64,000 bases of DNA from UBA6168 sp039819485 (GTDB lineage: Bacteria; Bacteroidota; Bacteroidia; Chitinophagales; Saprospiraceae): NCBI GenBank assembly GCA_039819485.1, contig JBCBRY010000031.1:1-64000 (forward strand). The letters run 5' to 3'. Shown one piece after another: positions 1 through 9,519 of this stretch; the stretch's first letter is position 1, and every line of letters starts with the position of its first letter. Made by a program: the position numbers and the translations under genes. The notes beneath the pieces are model-generated. The model was not told where the DNA came from and did no database searches. It saw only the letters and a list, made by a program, of their open reading frames with translations.

Positions 1-2228
1 CCTTTGTTAAATTCATCTTTTTTCTCAATTAACTGTTCTTTTGATTTACGTTTAGCTTCATTTTCTACCCACACAATAAAATTGTAATCAGGTAAAAACC
101 GATAGGATGGAGCGGTGTTTTCATACCACTCTTCAAATTCTACATTCCCTTTTCTATTCTTCTTTTTTCTAAACCCTCGGGCGATACTGACGACTTTATT
201 GCCTTCTTCTGAGTCGACTATCAATAAATATTTTCTTTCATCTATTTCACTGATTGGATCATCCAAAATATATTCGTCAAATACGAATCTTGTGTCAGTT
301 GTAGCCAGGGAATTATAATACTGCGCGTCGTAATTAAAGCCGAAGCCCCATTCTCCATAATACGTGATAAACTGATTGAAATCATCTATAATGTGCCTAA
401 AATCTGAAAGAGTTCCCGAGTCGGGGTTTTCAGCTTTTAAAATATACTGCTTAAAAAAGAAATCCGTTCCGGCCATTAAATAAAGCAGGTATTCAAAATG
501 CAAACCATCGATGAGCTTATTTATTTCTGTGGTCCTTATAAAATTCTCTATGGGTCGAAAGTCTTCCAATAGCTGATTTAATTGCTCATTCGTATTGCTC
601 TTATTCATTTTTCTAAGAATTTCACCGTAGGTTTTTAATAACCTTTTTTTATTCCTGTTATATTCCGAGAACTGGTATGGGCGAACTTCCTTGATTTGTT
701 CATATTCAGCTAAAGCTCTTGCATATTTTGCGGAGTCCAAAAAGTCTTCATTTATTTTCTCAATGGTAAATCCCAGAGATTCCAGTTCTCTGAAAAATGC
801 CGGTAAATTATTTTTTGGTACGGCCGGAGCTATTTTTTCATCATCCTTCTCTACTTCACTAACGGTTATATTGTCAGAACTCGAAGTGCCAGTAATTTTA
901 TTGTCGAAATTAATAACACCCTGTTCATCATACACGATGCTATCTAAGTTGTTACCGATTTCTTTTGATATCCTTTTTATCAGCATTTCGCCCTCAAGAT
1001 TGGGGTACTTGGCAAGTGCTGTTTTTATTTTTTCACAATTATTATATGAAACGGAAACAGTAGGAATTAATGGCTCACCACTCCTGCTTCCAATCCGGAT
1101 GGTTTTTTCAGGATGCAAAAAGTCGTTGTTACAGATAATAGCTGCGATGGCCCCTTTCGCTCCTACATTTATTATTTTATCTTCAAAAGAACATTCACCA
1201 CGGTCGATCAAGGCTATCATCCCCTTTAGGTCGGTGTTGACAATATCGTCGCATGCCGTATATTTTCGATTGTTGAAATTGGCAAATCCTTGCCCTATTT
1301 TGTAACCATCAACGACCAGGGAAAGATTCCCGGTTATTCGCATGACCGTATCCGGATTATGTTCGGCGGGCTGCAGGTTGGTTATTTTTAGAGTGGTTTT
1401 ACCGTTGTTTTCAACGATCAGTTCATTCACCAACAAAATATCCTTTTGGACATCCGCTGCTTGTCCGGTCAATGTATCGGGCTCATTATCGTCGGGAGGT
1501 AATGGAGAAATCAATTCAACAGAATCGAGGAATGCCGAGAAAGTAGAATCAAGTGTTTGTACAGGGACAGAATCCGACAAAAAAGTATCGGATAAAATAC
1601 GTTCCGGAGCAAAGTCCGTCGAATCATTAAAATTCGTGGGCGGGCGATCAAATTCCGGGTTATAATCAGTCTCTAATTTTGCCTCATAGGGATTGAAGCG
1701 TGGTTGTGGAGCGATTGTCAAAAAGGCTTTAGGTAATCCTGCTTTCTCATCATCAATAAGTCTTTTGATTTCCCCGCAAAAATAATCAGAGACAAAGAAA
1801 GCGGGAACAGTAGGTTCCACCTCCCGGTAAGAACTCATCTTTACGACATCGTCTGGTTTTTGTGGATCATTATTACAAATAATGACTGCCGCTGCGCCTT
1901 GGTTTTGGGCATGCTCTACTTTTGCAATAAAGGAGCAGTCTCCTCTGTCAATCAGCGCATACTGTCCTATGATATCCCGAAATGTAACATCACACCCACT
2001 CCCCAAATAACTAACCCGCAGCGGGCCTGGAGGATTCTTCACGAGAAAAGAACTGTCCAAAGCTATGCTAAAATCGGCATAAGTAGCACGATCAAAAGGC
2101 TCAGTCAATAGTATACCATTTCCGGTACCTCCAGCCATTGCTACCATGCGATCCTGTACAACTTGTGCGATAGATAGTTGGCATGTACCAATGAACAACA
2201 AAAGAACGATGAGTCGATAATAGGGCAT
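1..2228 (-). CDS. secreted protein with two PA (protease-associated) domains, C-terminus outside window
   Basis: An open frame runs leftward from the ATG at 2228 off the window edge without a stop (742 codons visible). Residues 1-22 form a signal peptide (charged start, LIVLLLFIG core, end near SIAQ). Two PA-type segments are visible: one around YALIDRGDCSFIAKVEHAQ followed by GAAAVIICNN, and a second around MIALIDRGECSFEDKIINV followed by GAIAAIICNND. They are joined by an acidic Ser/Thr/Asp/Pro-rich linker. The visible C-terminal part is charged, rich in Glu, Lys, Tyr and Asn, with no recognised domain. PA domains usually sit beside a peptidase domain and bind substrate or lid the active site; no peptidase motif is visible, though it could lie beyond position 1. 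The gene stands alone and diverges from the permease at 2744. Confident as a gene and for the PA domains; function unknown. Confidence 0.8.
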   Translation of the reverse strand, partial: MPYYRLIVLLLFIGTCQLSIAQVVQDRMVAMAGGTGNGILLTEPFDRATYADFSIALDSSFLVKNPPGPLRVSYLGSGCDVTFRDIIGQYALIDRGDCSFIAKVEHAQNQGAAAVIICNNDPQKPDDVVKMSSYREVEPTVPAFFVSDYFCGEIKRLIDDEKAGLPKAFLTIAPQPRFNPYEAKLETDYNPEFDRPPTNFNDSTDFAPERILSDTFLSDSVPVQTLDSTFSAFLDSVELISPLPPDDNEPDTLTGQAADVQKDILLVNELIVENNGKTTLKITNLQPAEHNPDTVMRITGNLSLVVDGYKIGQGFANFNNRKYTACDDIVNTDLKGMIALIDRGECSFEDKIINVGAKGAIAAIICNNDFLHPEKTIRIGSRSGEPLIPTVSVSYNNCEKIKTALAKYPNLEGEMLIKRISKEIGNNLDSIVYDEQGVINFDNKITGTSSSDNITVSEVEKDDEKIAPAVPKNNLPAFFRELESLGFTIEKINEDFLDSAKYARALAEYEQIKEVRPYQFSEYNRNKKRLLKTYGEILRKMNKSNTNEQLNQLLEDFRPIENFIRTTEINKLIDGLHFEYLLYLMAGTDFFFKQYILKAENPDSGTLSDFRHIIDDFNQFITYYGEWGFGFNYDAQYYNSLATTDTRFVFDEYILDDPISEIDERKYLLIVDSEEGNKVVSIARGFRKKKNRKGNVEFEEWYENTAPSYRFLPDYNFIVWVENEAKRKSKEQLIEKKDEFNK

Positions 2229-2743
2229 AAAACGCTGATTTTAACCAGTTAGAATGTTTTCGGAAAATTTAACACATATTAAAAAATGAAGACAGAGAGA
2301 TCGACTGGTGTAATCTTCTGTTATGTTGATTTTGCTGTTCTAATCTATAATACAATTCGAGTGATGTTTCCCTGACTGATTAACATTAATTTGTTCTAGG
2401 AAAAATGCATAAATCCAGGTCTGAAATAAGTTCCACGAAATAGCATTTCAAGGTAAGCAAATGTAAAAAAAATAAATTTTTTCTTTCGCTATGTCCAATT
2501 CTTCACATTATCTCTATCGCTAAAAGCGATAGGCCCGTCCATCCCCGCACACCATCCGTTCGCCTGTGAACAGTTCTTTTTAATATTTAATATAAAATAA
2601 TTTTATAAAAAACAGACAAACAGCAACTTATACCTAATGGTACATCTCTTGATTAATGGTAAGCGTAAGAAATCACCCGACACCTCTCCTTTTATCCGAC
2701 AGTGCCCCAACCAACCAATTTCTACCACTCATCACCAATAGTT
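2229..2743. other. divergent intergenic region with a short perfect hairpin
   Basis: This AT-rich stretch of 515 bp separates two divergent genes. It holds a perfect 8-bp stem with a three-base loop at 2514-2532 (CTATCGCT / AGCGATAG). On the minus strand there is a possible -7 box (TACATTTG, complement of 2458-2465) that would give the PA-domain gene a leader of about 230 nt, but no good -33 partner is visible. I see no gene or RNA in it. Confidence 0.4.
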
Positions 2744-5173
2744 ATGCTGCAAAATTATCTGAAAATCGCCTTCCGGAACCTGCGAAAGTTTAAAGGTTAC
2801 GCAGCCATCAATATTTTTGGCCTGGCCATCGGTATTGCCTGTTGTTTGCTCATCGTTCAGCACTTGCGGGATGAATTGAGCTTTGACCACCACCATACCG
2901 ACCTTGAACAACTATACCGGGTCACAACTACTTTCAAAACCGGCGACAACGAAACCCTTACCGCTACTACTCCTTCTCCCCTGGCCTGGGAGCTGGCCGA
3001 AAATTACCCCGAAGTGGCCGAAGCTGCCCGCATCATGAAGGCCCCCAACACCAACCAGTATCTGGTGAAATACGAGGACCAATCCTTTTTCGAACTGGAC
3101 GGCTTCCTGGCCGACAGTACTTTTTTCCGGATTCTGAGGTACGACTTTGTGGAGGGCGATCCGCAAAAAGCACTCAACGAGCCATTCAATGTGGTCATTT
3201 CAAAAACAATGGCAGAAAAGATGTTTGCCAATCAAAACGCGCTCGGACGGACCATTAAGATCGGTGACCAGTGGGGCGATTTTGATTTTGAAATTACCGG
3301 GGTCATCGACAATGATACCTATCCGACCCACATTGAAGCGAACTTTTTTATGAACATGCGGAGCGGGCCGGTAGGTCAACACTTTTATGCCCTGAATGAA
3401 TGGGCCGGTAACAACCTCTACCACACTTACCTAAAATTGCAGCCGAATGCGTCGGCAGCCGGACTGGAGGCGAAATTCCCCGCTCTCGTAGAAGAAAAAG
3501 TAGGCGACCGCCTGCGCATGCTCGGTTTTAACAAAGAACATTCCCTCGAAGCGGTGAAGGATATTTACCTGCACTCTGAGGCAACCTACGTGACCGGCCC
3601 GCTGGGCGACATCACTTTCGTATATATTTTTGCGGCCATCGCAGCTTTCATTTTGTTGATCGCCTGCATCAATTTTATGAACCTGTCCACTGCCAAAGCG
3701 ACCATTCGGGCACAGGAAGTCGGCGTCCGGAAAGTAGTAGGTGCCACCCGCAGCATGCTATCTGGGCAGTTTTTGACCGAGGCTTTTGTCTATGCCTCGC
3801 TGGCAGTGGTTGTAGCCTACATCCTAAGTGAGTTGGCCCTGCCGATGTTCAACCAAATGTCGGGCAAGGAGCTACGCCTCGATTTACTTCAGGATGGTGT
3901 TATCGCTATCTGGATGGTGGGTATTTTAATCGTGACCGCAATGGTCGCAGGGAGCTACCCTGCGTTGTACCTTTCATCATTCAGTCCGATCAAGATCTTC
4001 AAAGGAAAGATCGGTGACCGTTTTTCAGCCAAGCAGGTGCGCAAAGTGCTGGTTGTCGTTCAGTTCATAGTCTCGATTGCCTTGATCCAGGGCATTTTAG
4101 TGATCCAGCAGCAGTTGGATTTTTTACGCCAAAAGAAATTGGGATTTGAGCCGGCCGCCAAAATCGTCGTTCCGCTCAACACCCGGGAAGCAGTCACCAA
4201 ATACCCCGTAGTGAAAGAAAAGTTTCTAACAAATGCCGATGTCCATGACGTTAGCGCGACGTCTGCTGCACCGGGCTCACCCAACATTGAGGACATGCTT
4301 GTGTACGGCGAAGGCATGTCGCAAGATGCCTCGATCCACACCATGCGAAACTGGATCGACCCTGGTTATTTGGAACTGATGAACTTTGAGCTGGTAGCCG
4401 GAAGGGGCTTCGATGAAACCCGTCTTGCCGACACCGTGCAAAGTGTGGTCATCAATGAACGGCTCATGAAATACATGGGCTATTCCGAAAGCAATGTGAT
4501 AGGCAAGCAGCTCTACTGGAACTGGGACGGCAACCAACATTCCCACCAAATCATCGGTGTGGTGAAGGATTTCCATGCTTCCTCGCTGCGGGAAGAAGTG
4601 GACAATCACATGTTTAGCTGGCATCCGGAACAAGGGTTGCGGCAATTGGTGGCTTCGGTCTCTACTGCCGATTTGCCACAGTTAGTAGATCAGCTCAATG
4701 CGGAATGGACGGCTGTGAACCCCTCCGAACCTTTCGATTATTATTTCCTCAATGACAAACTGCAACAAGCCTATTTGAGTGACCAGCGAATGGCGGGTCT
4801 CATGTTTTCGTTCACCATTCTGGCCATCCTGATTTCCTGTCTCGGACTATTCGGGCTGGCAGCTTTTGCCGCCGAAAGCCGCACCAAGGAAATAGGCGTG
4901 AGAAAAGTGTTGGGTGCCACCACCAGCAACCTCGTCGGCTTGCTGTCAAAAGAATTCTTAATGCTCGTCCTGTTGGCCCTCGTGGTGGCCACACCCATTG
5001 CCTGGTATTTCATGCAGGGCTGGTTGCAGGATTTTCACTACCATATCGACATGCCTTACTGGGTATTTCTGCTGGCGGGCCTGGTTGCGCTGGCCATAGC
5101 ATTTTTTACGGTCAGTTTCCAAAGTGTGAAAGCAGCACTGGCCAATCCGGTGGAGAGTTTGAGGAGTGAGTGA
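2744..5173 (+). CDS. ABC transporter permease, FtsX/MacB type
   Basis: This 809-residue integral membrane protein begins MLQNYLKIAFRNLRKFKG, the usual opening of Bacteroidota MacB-like permeases. A GTG 42 bp upstream is also in frame, but the ATG at 2744 fits the family better. A first membrane helix (residues about 21-41) is followed by a periplasmic MacB_PCD-type domain, an FtsX core of three helices near residues 285-430, another helix near 445, a second periplasmic domain and a second FtsX core at the C-terminus, ending KAALANPVESLRSE. The signatures EVGVRKVVGA and EIGVRKVLGA follow the first helix of each FtsX core. Such duplicated-core permeases work with a separate LolD/MacB-type ATPase in export or lipoprotein release, but no ATPase is encoded nearby. 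A paralogue lies at 6063-8510. Substrate unknown. Confidence 0.9.
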   Translation: MLQNYLKIAFRNLRKFKGYAAINIFGLAIGIACCLLIVQHLRDELSFDHHHTDLEQLYRVTTTFKTGDNETLTATTPSPLAWELAENYPEVAEAARIMKAPNTNQYLVKYEDQSFFELDGFLADSTFFRILRYDFVEGDPQKALNEPFNVVISKTMAEKMFANQNALGRTIKIGDQWGDFDFEITGVIDNDTYPTHIEANFFMNMRSGPVGQHFYALNEWAGNNLYHTYLKLQPNASAAGLEAKFPALVEEKVGDRLRMLGFNKEHSLEAVKDIYLHSEATYVTGPLGDITFVYIFAAIAAFILLIACINFMNLSTAKATIRAQEVGVRKVVGATRSMLSGQFLTEAFVYASLAVVVAYILSELALPMFNQMSGKELRLDLLQDGVIAIWMVGILIVTAMVAGSYPALYLSSFSPIKIFKGKIGDRFSAKQVRKVLVVVQFIVSIALIQGILVIQQQLDFLRQKKLGFEPAAKIVVPLNTREAVTKYPVVKEKFLTNADVHDVSATSAAPGSPNIEDMLVYGEGMSQDASIHTMRNWIDPGYLELMNFELVAGRGFDETRLADTVQSVVINERLMKYMGYSESNVIGKQLYWNWDGNQHSHQIIGVVKDFHASSLREEVDNHMFSWHPEQGLRQLVASVSTADLPQLVDQLNAEWTAVNPSEPFDYYFLNDKLQQAYLSDQRMAGLMFSFTILAILISCLGLFGLAAFAAESRTKEIGVRKVLGATTSNLVGLLSKEFLMLVLLALVVATPIAWYFMQGWLQDFHYHIDMPYWVFLLAGLVALAIAFFTVSFQSVKAALANPVESLRSE

Positions 5174-5216
5174 TGGGTGATGGGTTAATTTATCAAGCAT
5201 AAATTTCTTTTATAAA

Positions 5217-5967
5217 TTGAAAAAAACTGTTCACATATTAAACGGCGATGCTTTAAAAGAGCAATTCCCAAAAAATATAGCGGGCGAATTAATTATTGCC
5301 CGGGAGTGCCTCATGGAAGGGAATGTAGCAGGTGATGACCTGGCTACTTTTTGGCGAAACAGGGCTGGTTATTTATTAAAATACACTGAAAACAACCGGA
5401 GTTATTATTACAATCATGTGGTCACTGAATTCGAAAAAATAATTCATTTAGAAAACGACACTGTTGTAAACCTATGGTTCGAAGAAGATTTGTTTTGCCA
5501 GGTCAATTTATGGTTTTGCTGTTTTTTATTAAATAAAAAAAACGTCAAAAATATTTTTTTGATCCGACCACTCAGCAGCGACTGGAGGGGGTTCGGAGGA
5601 TTAAACAAAAATGAATTAATCGCTTCTTTTGACTATCGAAAAAAATTAAACCAAAAATCCCTTGAACATTTGTCGAAATGCTGGAAAGCCTTTAAAAATC
5701 AATGACTTTGCACAATTAAAAGAACTTTCCTTTCTCGACCTCGACAACTTTCCTTTTTTGCCCCAAGTCATCCAGGCACACCTCGAAAGATTCCCAATTA
5801 AAAATAAAAAAGGAAAACCGGAACGAATTATTTTACAAATAATGGAAGAATTAAATACAGTGGAATTTGGAAAAATTTTTCTTGAATTTTCCAAAAGAGC
5901 AGGGATATATGGTTTTGGGGATTTACAGGTTAAGAGGATTTTTGAAACGGTGAACGGCGAGCGATGA
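5217..5967 (+). pseudogene. DUF1835-domain protein interrupted by a frameshift
   Basis: Two overlapping frames together make one DUF1835-like protein of about 249 residues. The first (5217-5705, TTG start, no ATG nearby) begins MKKTVHILNGDALKEQFP and contains the family features FWRNRAGYL and LWFEEDLFCQVNLWF. It stops in a TGA shortly after WKAFK. The second frame, one base ahead, continues with INDFAQLKELSFLDLDNF and runs to 5967. Removing one A from the A5 run near 5694-5698 restores a continuous reading of KAFK into INDFAQ. The function of DUF1835 proteins is not known. The gene sits between two permease paralogues and is AT-rich. It may be a true pseudogene, an assembly error in the homopolymer, or less likely a programmed shift. 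Confidence 0.75.
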
Positions 5968-6062
5968 TCGGAAATTAATTATTATTTCTTTTTCATTTTG
6001 AGTGTAGTAAGAATTTAAAATCAGATTTAACGGAAACAAATTTTATTTTAATTTTTATAAAA

Positions 6063-8510
6063 ATGTTGCAGAACAATTTGAAAATAGCGTGGCGTAGTTT
6101 GACCCGCCACAAATTATACAGCCTGATCAATGTGCTTGGCCTCGGTTTCGGCATCGGTTGTTTTTTATTGATTGCTTTGTTCGCCGTGGATGAAATGACG
6201 TTTGACAAATTTCATAAAAACGCAGATCATATTTACCGGGTCGTTCAGCACCGGGAAACACCCGATGGGGGAGAACAGCATTTTGGTGCCGTTTCCTACA
6301 ATATCGCCAGTTCGGCCCGAACGGAAATTCCGGGCGTAGAATACAGCAACCGGATGTTGATGTGGGGGCGGGCAGTACTGCGGAACCCTGAAAACCAGCG
6401 GGGGTTTTACCAGCCATTTTTAACGTCGGAAAATTCGATGTTTCAGATTTTCGATTTTCCTTTTGTGGCCGGCGACCCCAAGACGGCCCTCGCAGAACCC
6501 AACACCGTGGTTCTGTCAGAAGAAATGGCCCGAAGGTTTTTTATTGATGAAAATCCCATTGGTAAAATATTGCGCAGCGACCGCGGCATGGATTTACAAG
6601 TGACCGGCGTTTTTAAAAATATCCCAACCAACTCGCACCTGCAATTTGAATCGCTGGTTTCACATGCCACCATTGAGGCGCAACCTTGGTTCGACGAGGA
6701 TGTTACCGGGGAATGGGCTTCCCAAAATTGGGGAACTTATCTGTGCCTGACCCCAGGAACTGACCCCGGTCCGATCGGCAAACAACTGACTGCTTTCGCA
6801 GAAACGCGGGCTCAGCAGGACCGCCCCTTTACCGGCCAGCTTACCTTGCAACCGCTGTCAGACATACATTTCGGATCGGCGGACATCCAAAGAGAATTGA
6901 ATGAAAACAAAAGCACTTATACCTACCTCTATATTTTTGGGCTGATTGGCCTTTTTATCCTCGGTATCGCCTGTATCAATTACATCAATCTGGCGACGGC
7001 CCGCTCTTCTAAATACAGCCGGGAAGTAGGCGTGCGGAAAGTGGTGGGCGCCGAGGTCGGGCAACTGTTCAGCCGGTTCATGTCTGAAAGTTTTCTGTTG
7101 ACCTTACTGGCTTTTGTGCTGGCCGTTGGACTGGTGCAGGTGGCCATGCCCTGGTTCAACGAATTTACCGGCAAAACACTGACCCTTCATCCGGCCGCCT
7201 CTGGCTGGACCTTTCCGATTTTACTCTCTGTCGTCTTGTTGGTGAGTTTAGCGGCGGGGAGCTACCCTTCGGTGTATCTATCGCGTTTTCGACCCTCCGT
7301 AGTTTTGAAAGGAAAAGACAATGGTAAAAAAGGCCAGCGCGGCTACTTGCGGCAAGGATTAGTGGTGCTGCAGTTTTCCCTATCCATCCTGATGATTATC
7401 GGAACCATGGTGGCCTGGCAGCAAATGAATTTTGTGCAAAACCAGGACCTTGGCTTCAATCAGGAGCAGATGATCGTGGTCGACATCAACAGTGGGCAGG
7501 TCAGAAATGGTTTTGAAACCATCCGCAACGGCTATAGCCAACTACCTGCTGTCCAGTCAGTTGCGGTGAGCAGCCGGGTGCCGGGAGAATGGAAACAGCT
7601 GTTACAGACCGAGGTACGCCCGCCCGGCAAATTTGCCGAAAGAGGCCCCACCCCCTGGTTCATCGGCGCCGATGAGTACTTTTTGGAAACATTTGAGATC
7701 GAATTGATCAATGGCCGAAATTTCGACCCGACCCGACTGGCAGATTCTGCTGCGGTCATTTTGAACGAGCAGGCAGCTACCGCCATGGGCATCAAAGAAG
7801 CCAACGAACAAGAGGTACTGATCGTTAGCCGCATCAACAACGGTTCGGAACGGGTATTCGACGAACCCTTTCGGGCCAAGGTCATTGGCATCACCAAAGA
7901 TTTTAATTTCCAATCCTTATATGAGCCGATTGCTCCGCTCGTTCTGGGCAACTGGAACAATCCGATCCAGTCCATCGACTATTTTACCGCACGTATTTCA
8001 CCTGAAAATGTGGAAGCGACCATCGCACAAATGACCGACATTCTACACGCAGTAGATCCCGAACAGATTTTTGAATACCATTTTCTGGATGACCAAATTG
8101 CCAATTTCTACGAAGCCGATAATCGCCGGAGTCAGTTGTTCACCATCGCAGCACTTTGTGCCATCTTCATCGCTTGCCTCGGCTTGTTCGGCCTGGCGGC
8201 GTTCATGGCAGAGCAACGCACCAAGGAAATCGGCATTCGCAAAGTGCTGGGCGCTTCAACGTCCGGCATAGTAGGCTTGCTCTCCAAAGATTTTTTGAAA
8301 TTGGTGTTGATTGCCCTGGTCATCGCTTCGCCACTCGGCTATTATTTTATGGGAGAATGGTTACAGGATTTTGCCTACCACATCAAGGTGCAGTGGTGGG
8401 TGTTTGTATTGGCAGGCTCACTGGCCATGTTGGTAGCATTTCTGACGGTTAGTTTTCAGAGCATCAAAGCGGCGCTGGCAAATCCGGTGAATAGTTTACG
8501 GAGTGAATGA
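6063..8510 (+). CDS. ABC transporter permease, FtsX/MacB type (paralogue)
   Basis: This 815-residue membrane protein has the same architecture as the permease at 2744-5173: opening MLQNNLKIAWRSLTRHK, first helix near residues 20-40, periplasmic domain, FtsX core with EVGVRKVVGA near residue 322, a mid helix, a second periplasmic domain, and a second FtsX core with EIGIRKVLGA ending KAALANPVNSLRSE. The identical ending and colinear domains mark the two as paralogues. It should partner a separate ABC ATPase, which is not in this window. The ATG at 6063 is the natural start, and upstream is only a 95-bp AT-rich gap after the broken DUF1835 gene. Substrate is not inferable. Confidence 0.9.
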   Translation: MLQNNLKIAWRSLTRHKLYSLINVLGLGFGIGCFLLIALFAVDEMTFDKFHKNADHIYRVVQHRETPDGGEQHFGAVSYNIASSARTEIPGVEYSNRMLMWGRAVLRNPENQRGFYQPFLTSENSMFQIFDFPFVAGDPKTALAEPNTVVLSEEMARRFFIDENPIGKILRSDRGMDLQVTGVFKNIPTNSHLQFESLVSHATIEAQPWFDEDVTGEWASQNWGTYLCLTPGTDPGPIGKQLTAFAETRAQQDRPFTGQLTLQPLSDIHFGSADIQRELNENKSTYTYLYIFGLIGLFILGIACINYINLATARSSKYSREVGVRKVVGAEVGQLFSRFMSESFLLTLLAFVLAVGLVQVAMPWFNEFTGKTLTLHPAASGWTFPILLSVVLLVSLAAGSYPSVYLSRFRPSVVLKGKDNGKKGQRGYLRQGLVVLQFSLSILMIIGTMVAWQQMNFVQNQDLGFNQEQMIVVDINSGQVRNGFETIRNGYSQLPAVQSVAVSSRVPGEWKQLLQTEVRPPGKFAERGPTPWFIGADEYFLETFEIELINGRNFDPTRLADSAAVILNEQAATAMGIKEANEQEVLIVSRINNGSERVFDEPFRAKVIGITKDFNFQSLYEPIAPLVLGNWNNPIQSIDYFTARISPENVEATIAQMTDILHAVDPEQIFEYHFLDDQIANFYEADNRRSQLFTIAALCAIFIACLGLFGLAAFMAEQRTKEIGIRKVLGASTSGIVGLLSKDFLKLVLIALVIASPLGYYFMGEWLQDFAYHIKVQWWVFVLAGSLAMLVAFLTVSFQSIKAALANPVNSLRSE

Positions 8511-8526
8511 TTTTTCACGTAAACAA

Positions 8527-8607
8527 TTTTTTTCAACACCGAGCGAGACACGGAGCTACACAGAACTGTATTTTTCTCTGTGTCCCCGTGTATCGGTGTT
8601 GAAAAAA
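8527..8607. terminator. long imperfect hairpin between convergent genes, probable bidirectional terminator
   Basis: The outer arms (TTTTTTCAACACCGA and its complement) pair perfectly, and the inner arms (ACACGG and ACACAGA blocks) pair with small bulges. The hairpin sits 16 bp after the permease stop and 29 bp before the dioxygenase stop. The T-run at one base and A-run at the other fit termination in both directions. Confidence 0.65.
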
Positions 8608-8635
8608 TGGAACAGCCATTGTCCGGCCTCATCGA

Positions 8636-9316
8636 TCAGGCCCGCAGCCTGATCTTCTCCGCCATCGGTTCCCGGCAGGAAGGCGCGCAGATAATAAAGA
8701 TGTCGCGGTAACTTTTGGCCATTGGGTCAACGGGCTGAATGGGCGTTGCGTAATGCCAGTACGTACGGTCGTCCAGCATGAGCAATTCGCCTGGTTGCAA
8801 AATGTGGTCAAACACCACTCGCACCCCTTTGTCGAAGGAGAGCTGTGAAGCGCCCCCGGAAACATTGTGGCGGTCTACGCACATCATTCCAATGAAGTTG
8901 GTCCCGTCCTGGTGCCATCCTTCCACGGCCGGCAGCCCGGTCATCCCGGCAGTGCAGGTGATTCGTTGTGCCTGGAACAAAATTTCATCCTGATAGGTCA
9001 GCTGGCAGTTTCGGGCGAAGGTGCGAACAATATGGTTGATCTCCGGGCGGATATTTCCCTGTGGATCAAAAGCTGGATAATGCCGGGTAATGCCACCATG
9101 CGTAGGATTGTGATCAGTCGCCTGAAACAAAGGGCCGTGAGGCTGCCGCACGACCATATTTCCGTTGACCCGGTAGCGGGCGATTTCTTTGTACCGGAAA
9201 CCTTCTTTTAAATAAGGATCACGAGTCAGTCCGGTGAATTGATTTTTAATTTTAGGGAGATGGAGGTTTGGTGCGAGGTTACGGAGTTTTGCTTCTTGAA
9301 ATGTTGGGGTTGTCAT
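8636..9316 (-). CDS. 2OG-Fe(II) dioxygenase family protein (PF10014-like)
   Basis: This 226-residue soluble protein matches the 2OG-Fe dioxygenase family that includes bacterial amino-acid hydroxylases such as isoleucine dioxygenase and BsmA. The expected iron ligands are visible: the HxD pair in EGWHQDGTNF (His135, Asp137) and the distal His in YWHYATPI (His188), with Arg204 a plausible 2-oxoglutarate anchor. A preceding stretch with a conserved look (YRVNGNMVVRQPHGPLFQ) and the LQPGELLMLDDR strand fit the double-stranded beta helix. There is no signal peptide, so it is cytoplasmic. It is monocistronic, convergent with the permease and divergent from the giant secreted protein. The family substrate is often a free L-amino acid, but which one cannot be told. 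Confidence 0.8.
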   Translation of the reverse strand: MTTPTFQEAKLRNLAPNLHLPKIKNQFTGLTRDPYLKEGFRYKEIARYRVNGNMVVRQPHGPLFQATDHNPTHGGITRHYPAFDPQGNIRPEINHIVRTFARNCQLTYQDEILFQAQRITCTAGMTGLPAVEGWHQDGTNFIGMMCVDRHNVSGGASQLSFDKGVRVVFDHILQPGELLMLDDRTYWHYATPIQPVDPMAKSYRDIFIICAPSCREPMAEKIRLRA

Positions 9317-9519
9317 GATCTTGGTTTTTTTTATGAGTCAAAAAATTAAATTGTATTTCGGAACAAATATTTAGCAAAATTTTCTTTCAGAAAATAAGCA
9401 ATGAGTGAGGCGGGAAATTTGAGAAGTGAAATTGCATACAACTATTCTGCCCATTGGATGACAAACCAATTGTAGTTATTACTGTTTGGATTTCAATTGT
9501 AACTTTCTAACGAGACAAA

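Noticed and set aside
691..1305. 204-codon plus-strand frame
   Set aside because: It lies antisense inside the PA-domain gene, which has a signal peptide and two recognised domains; the plus frame shows none.
5662..5967. separate small gene after the DUF1835 start
   Set aside because: Its sequence continues the DUF1835 protein in the shifted frame, and its own start is internal to the family fold.
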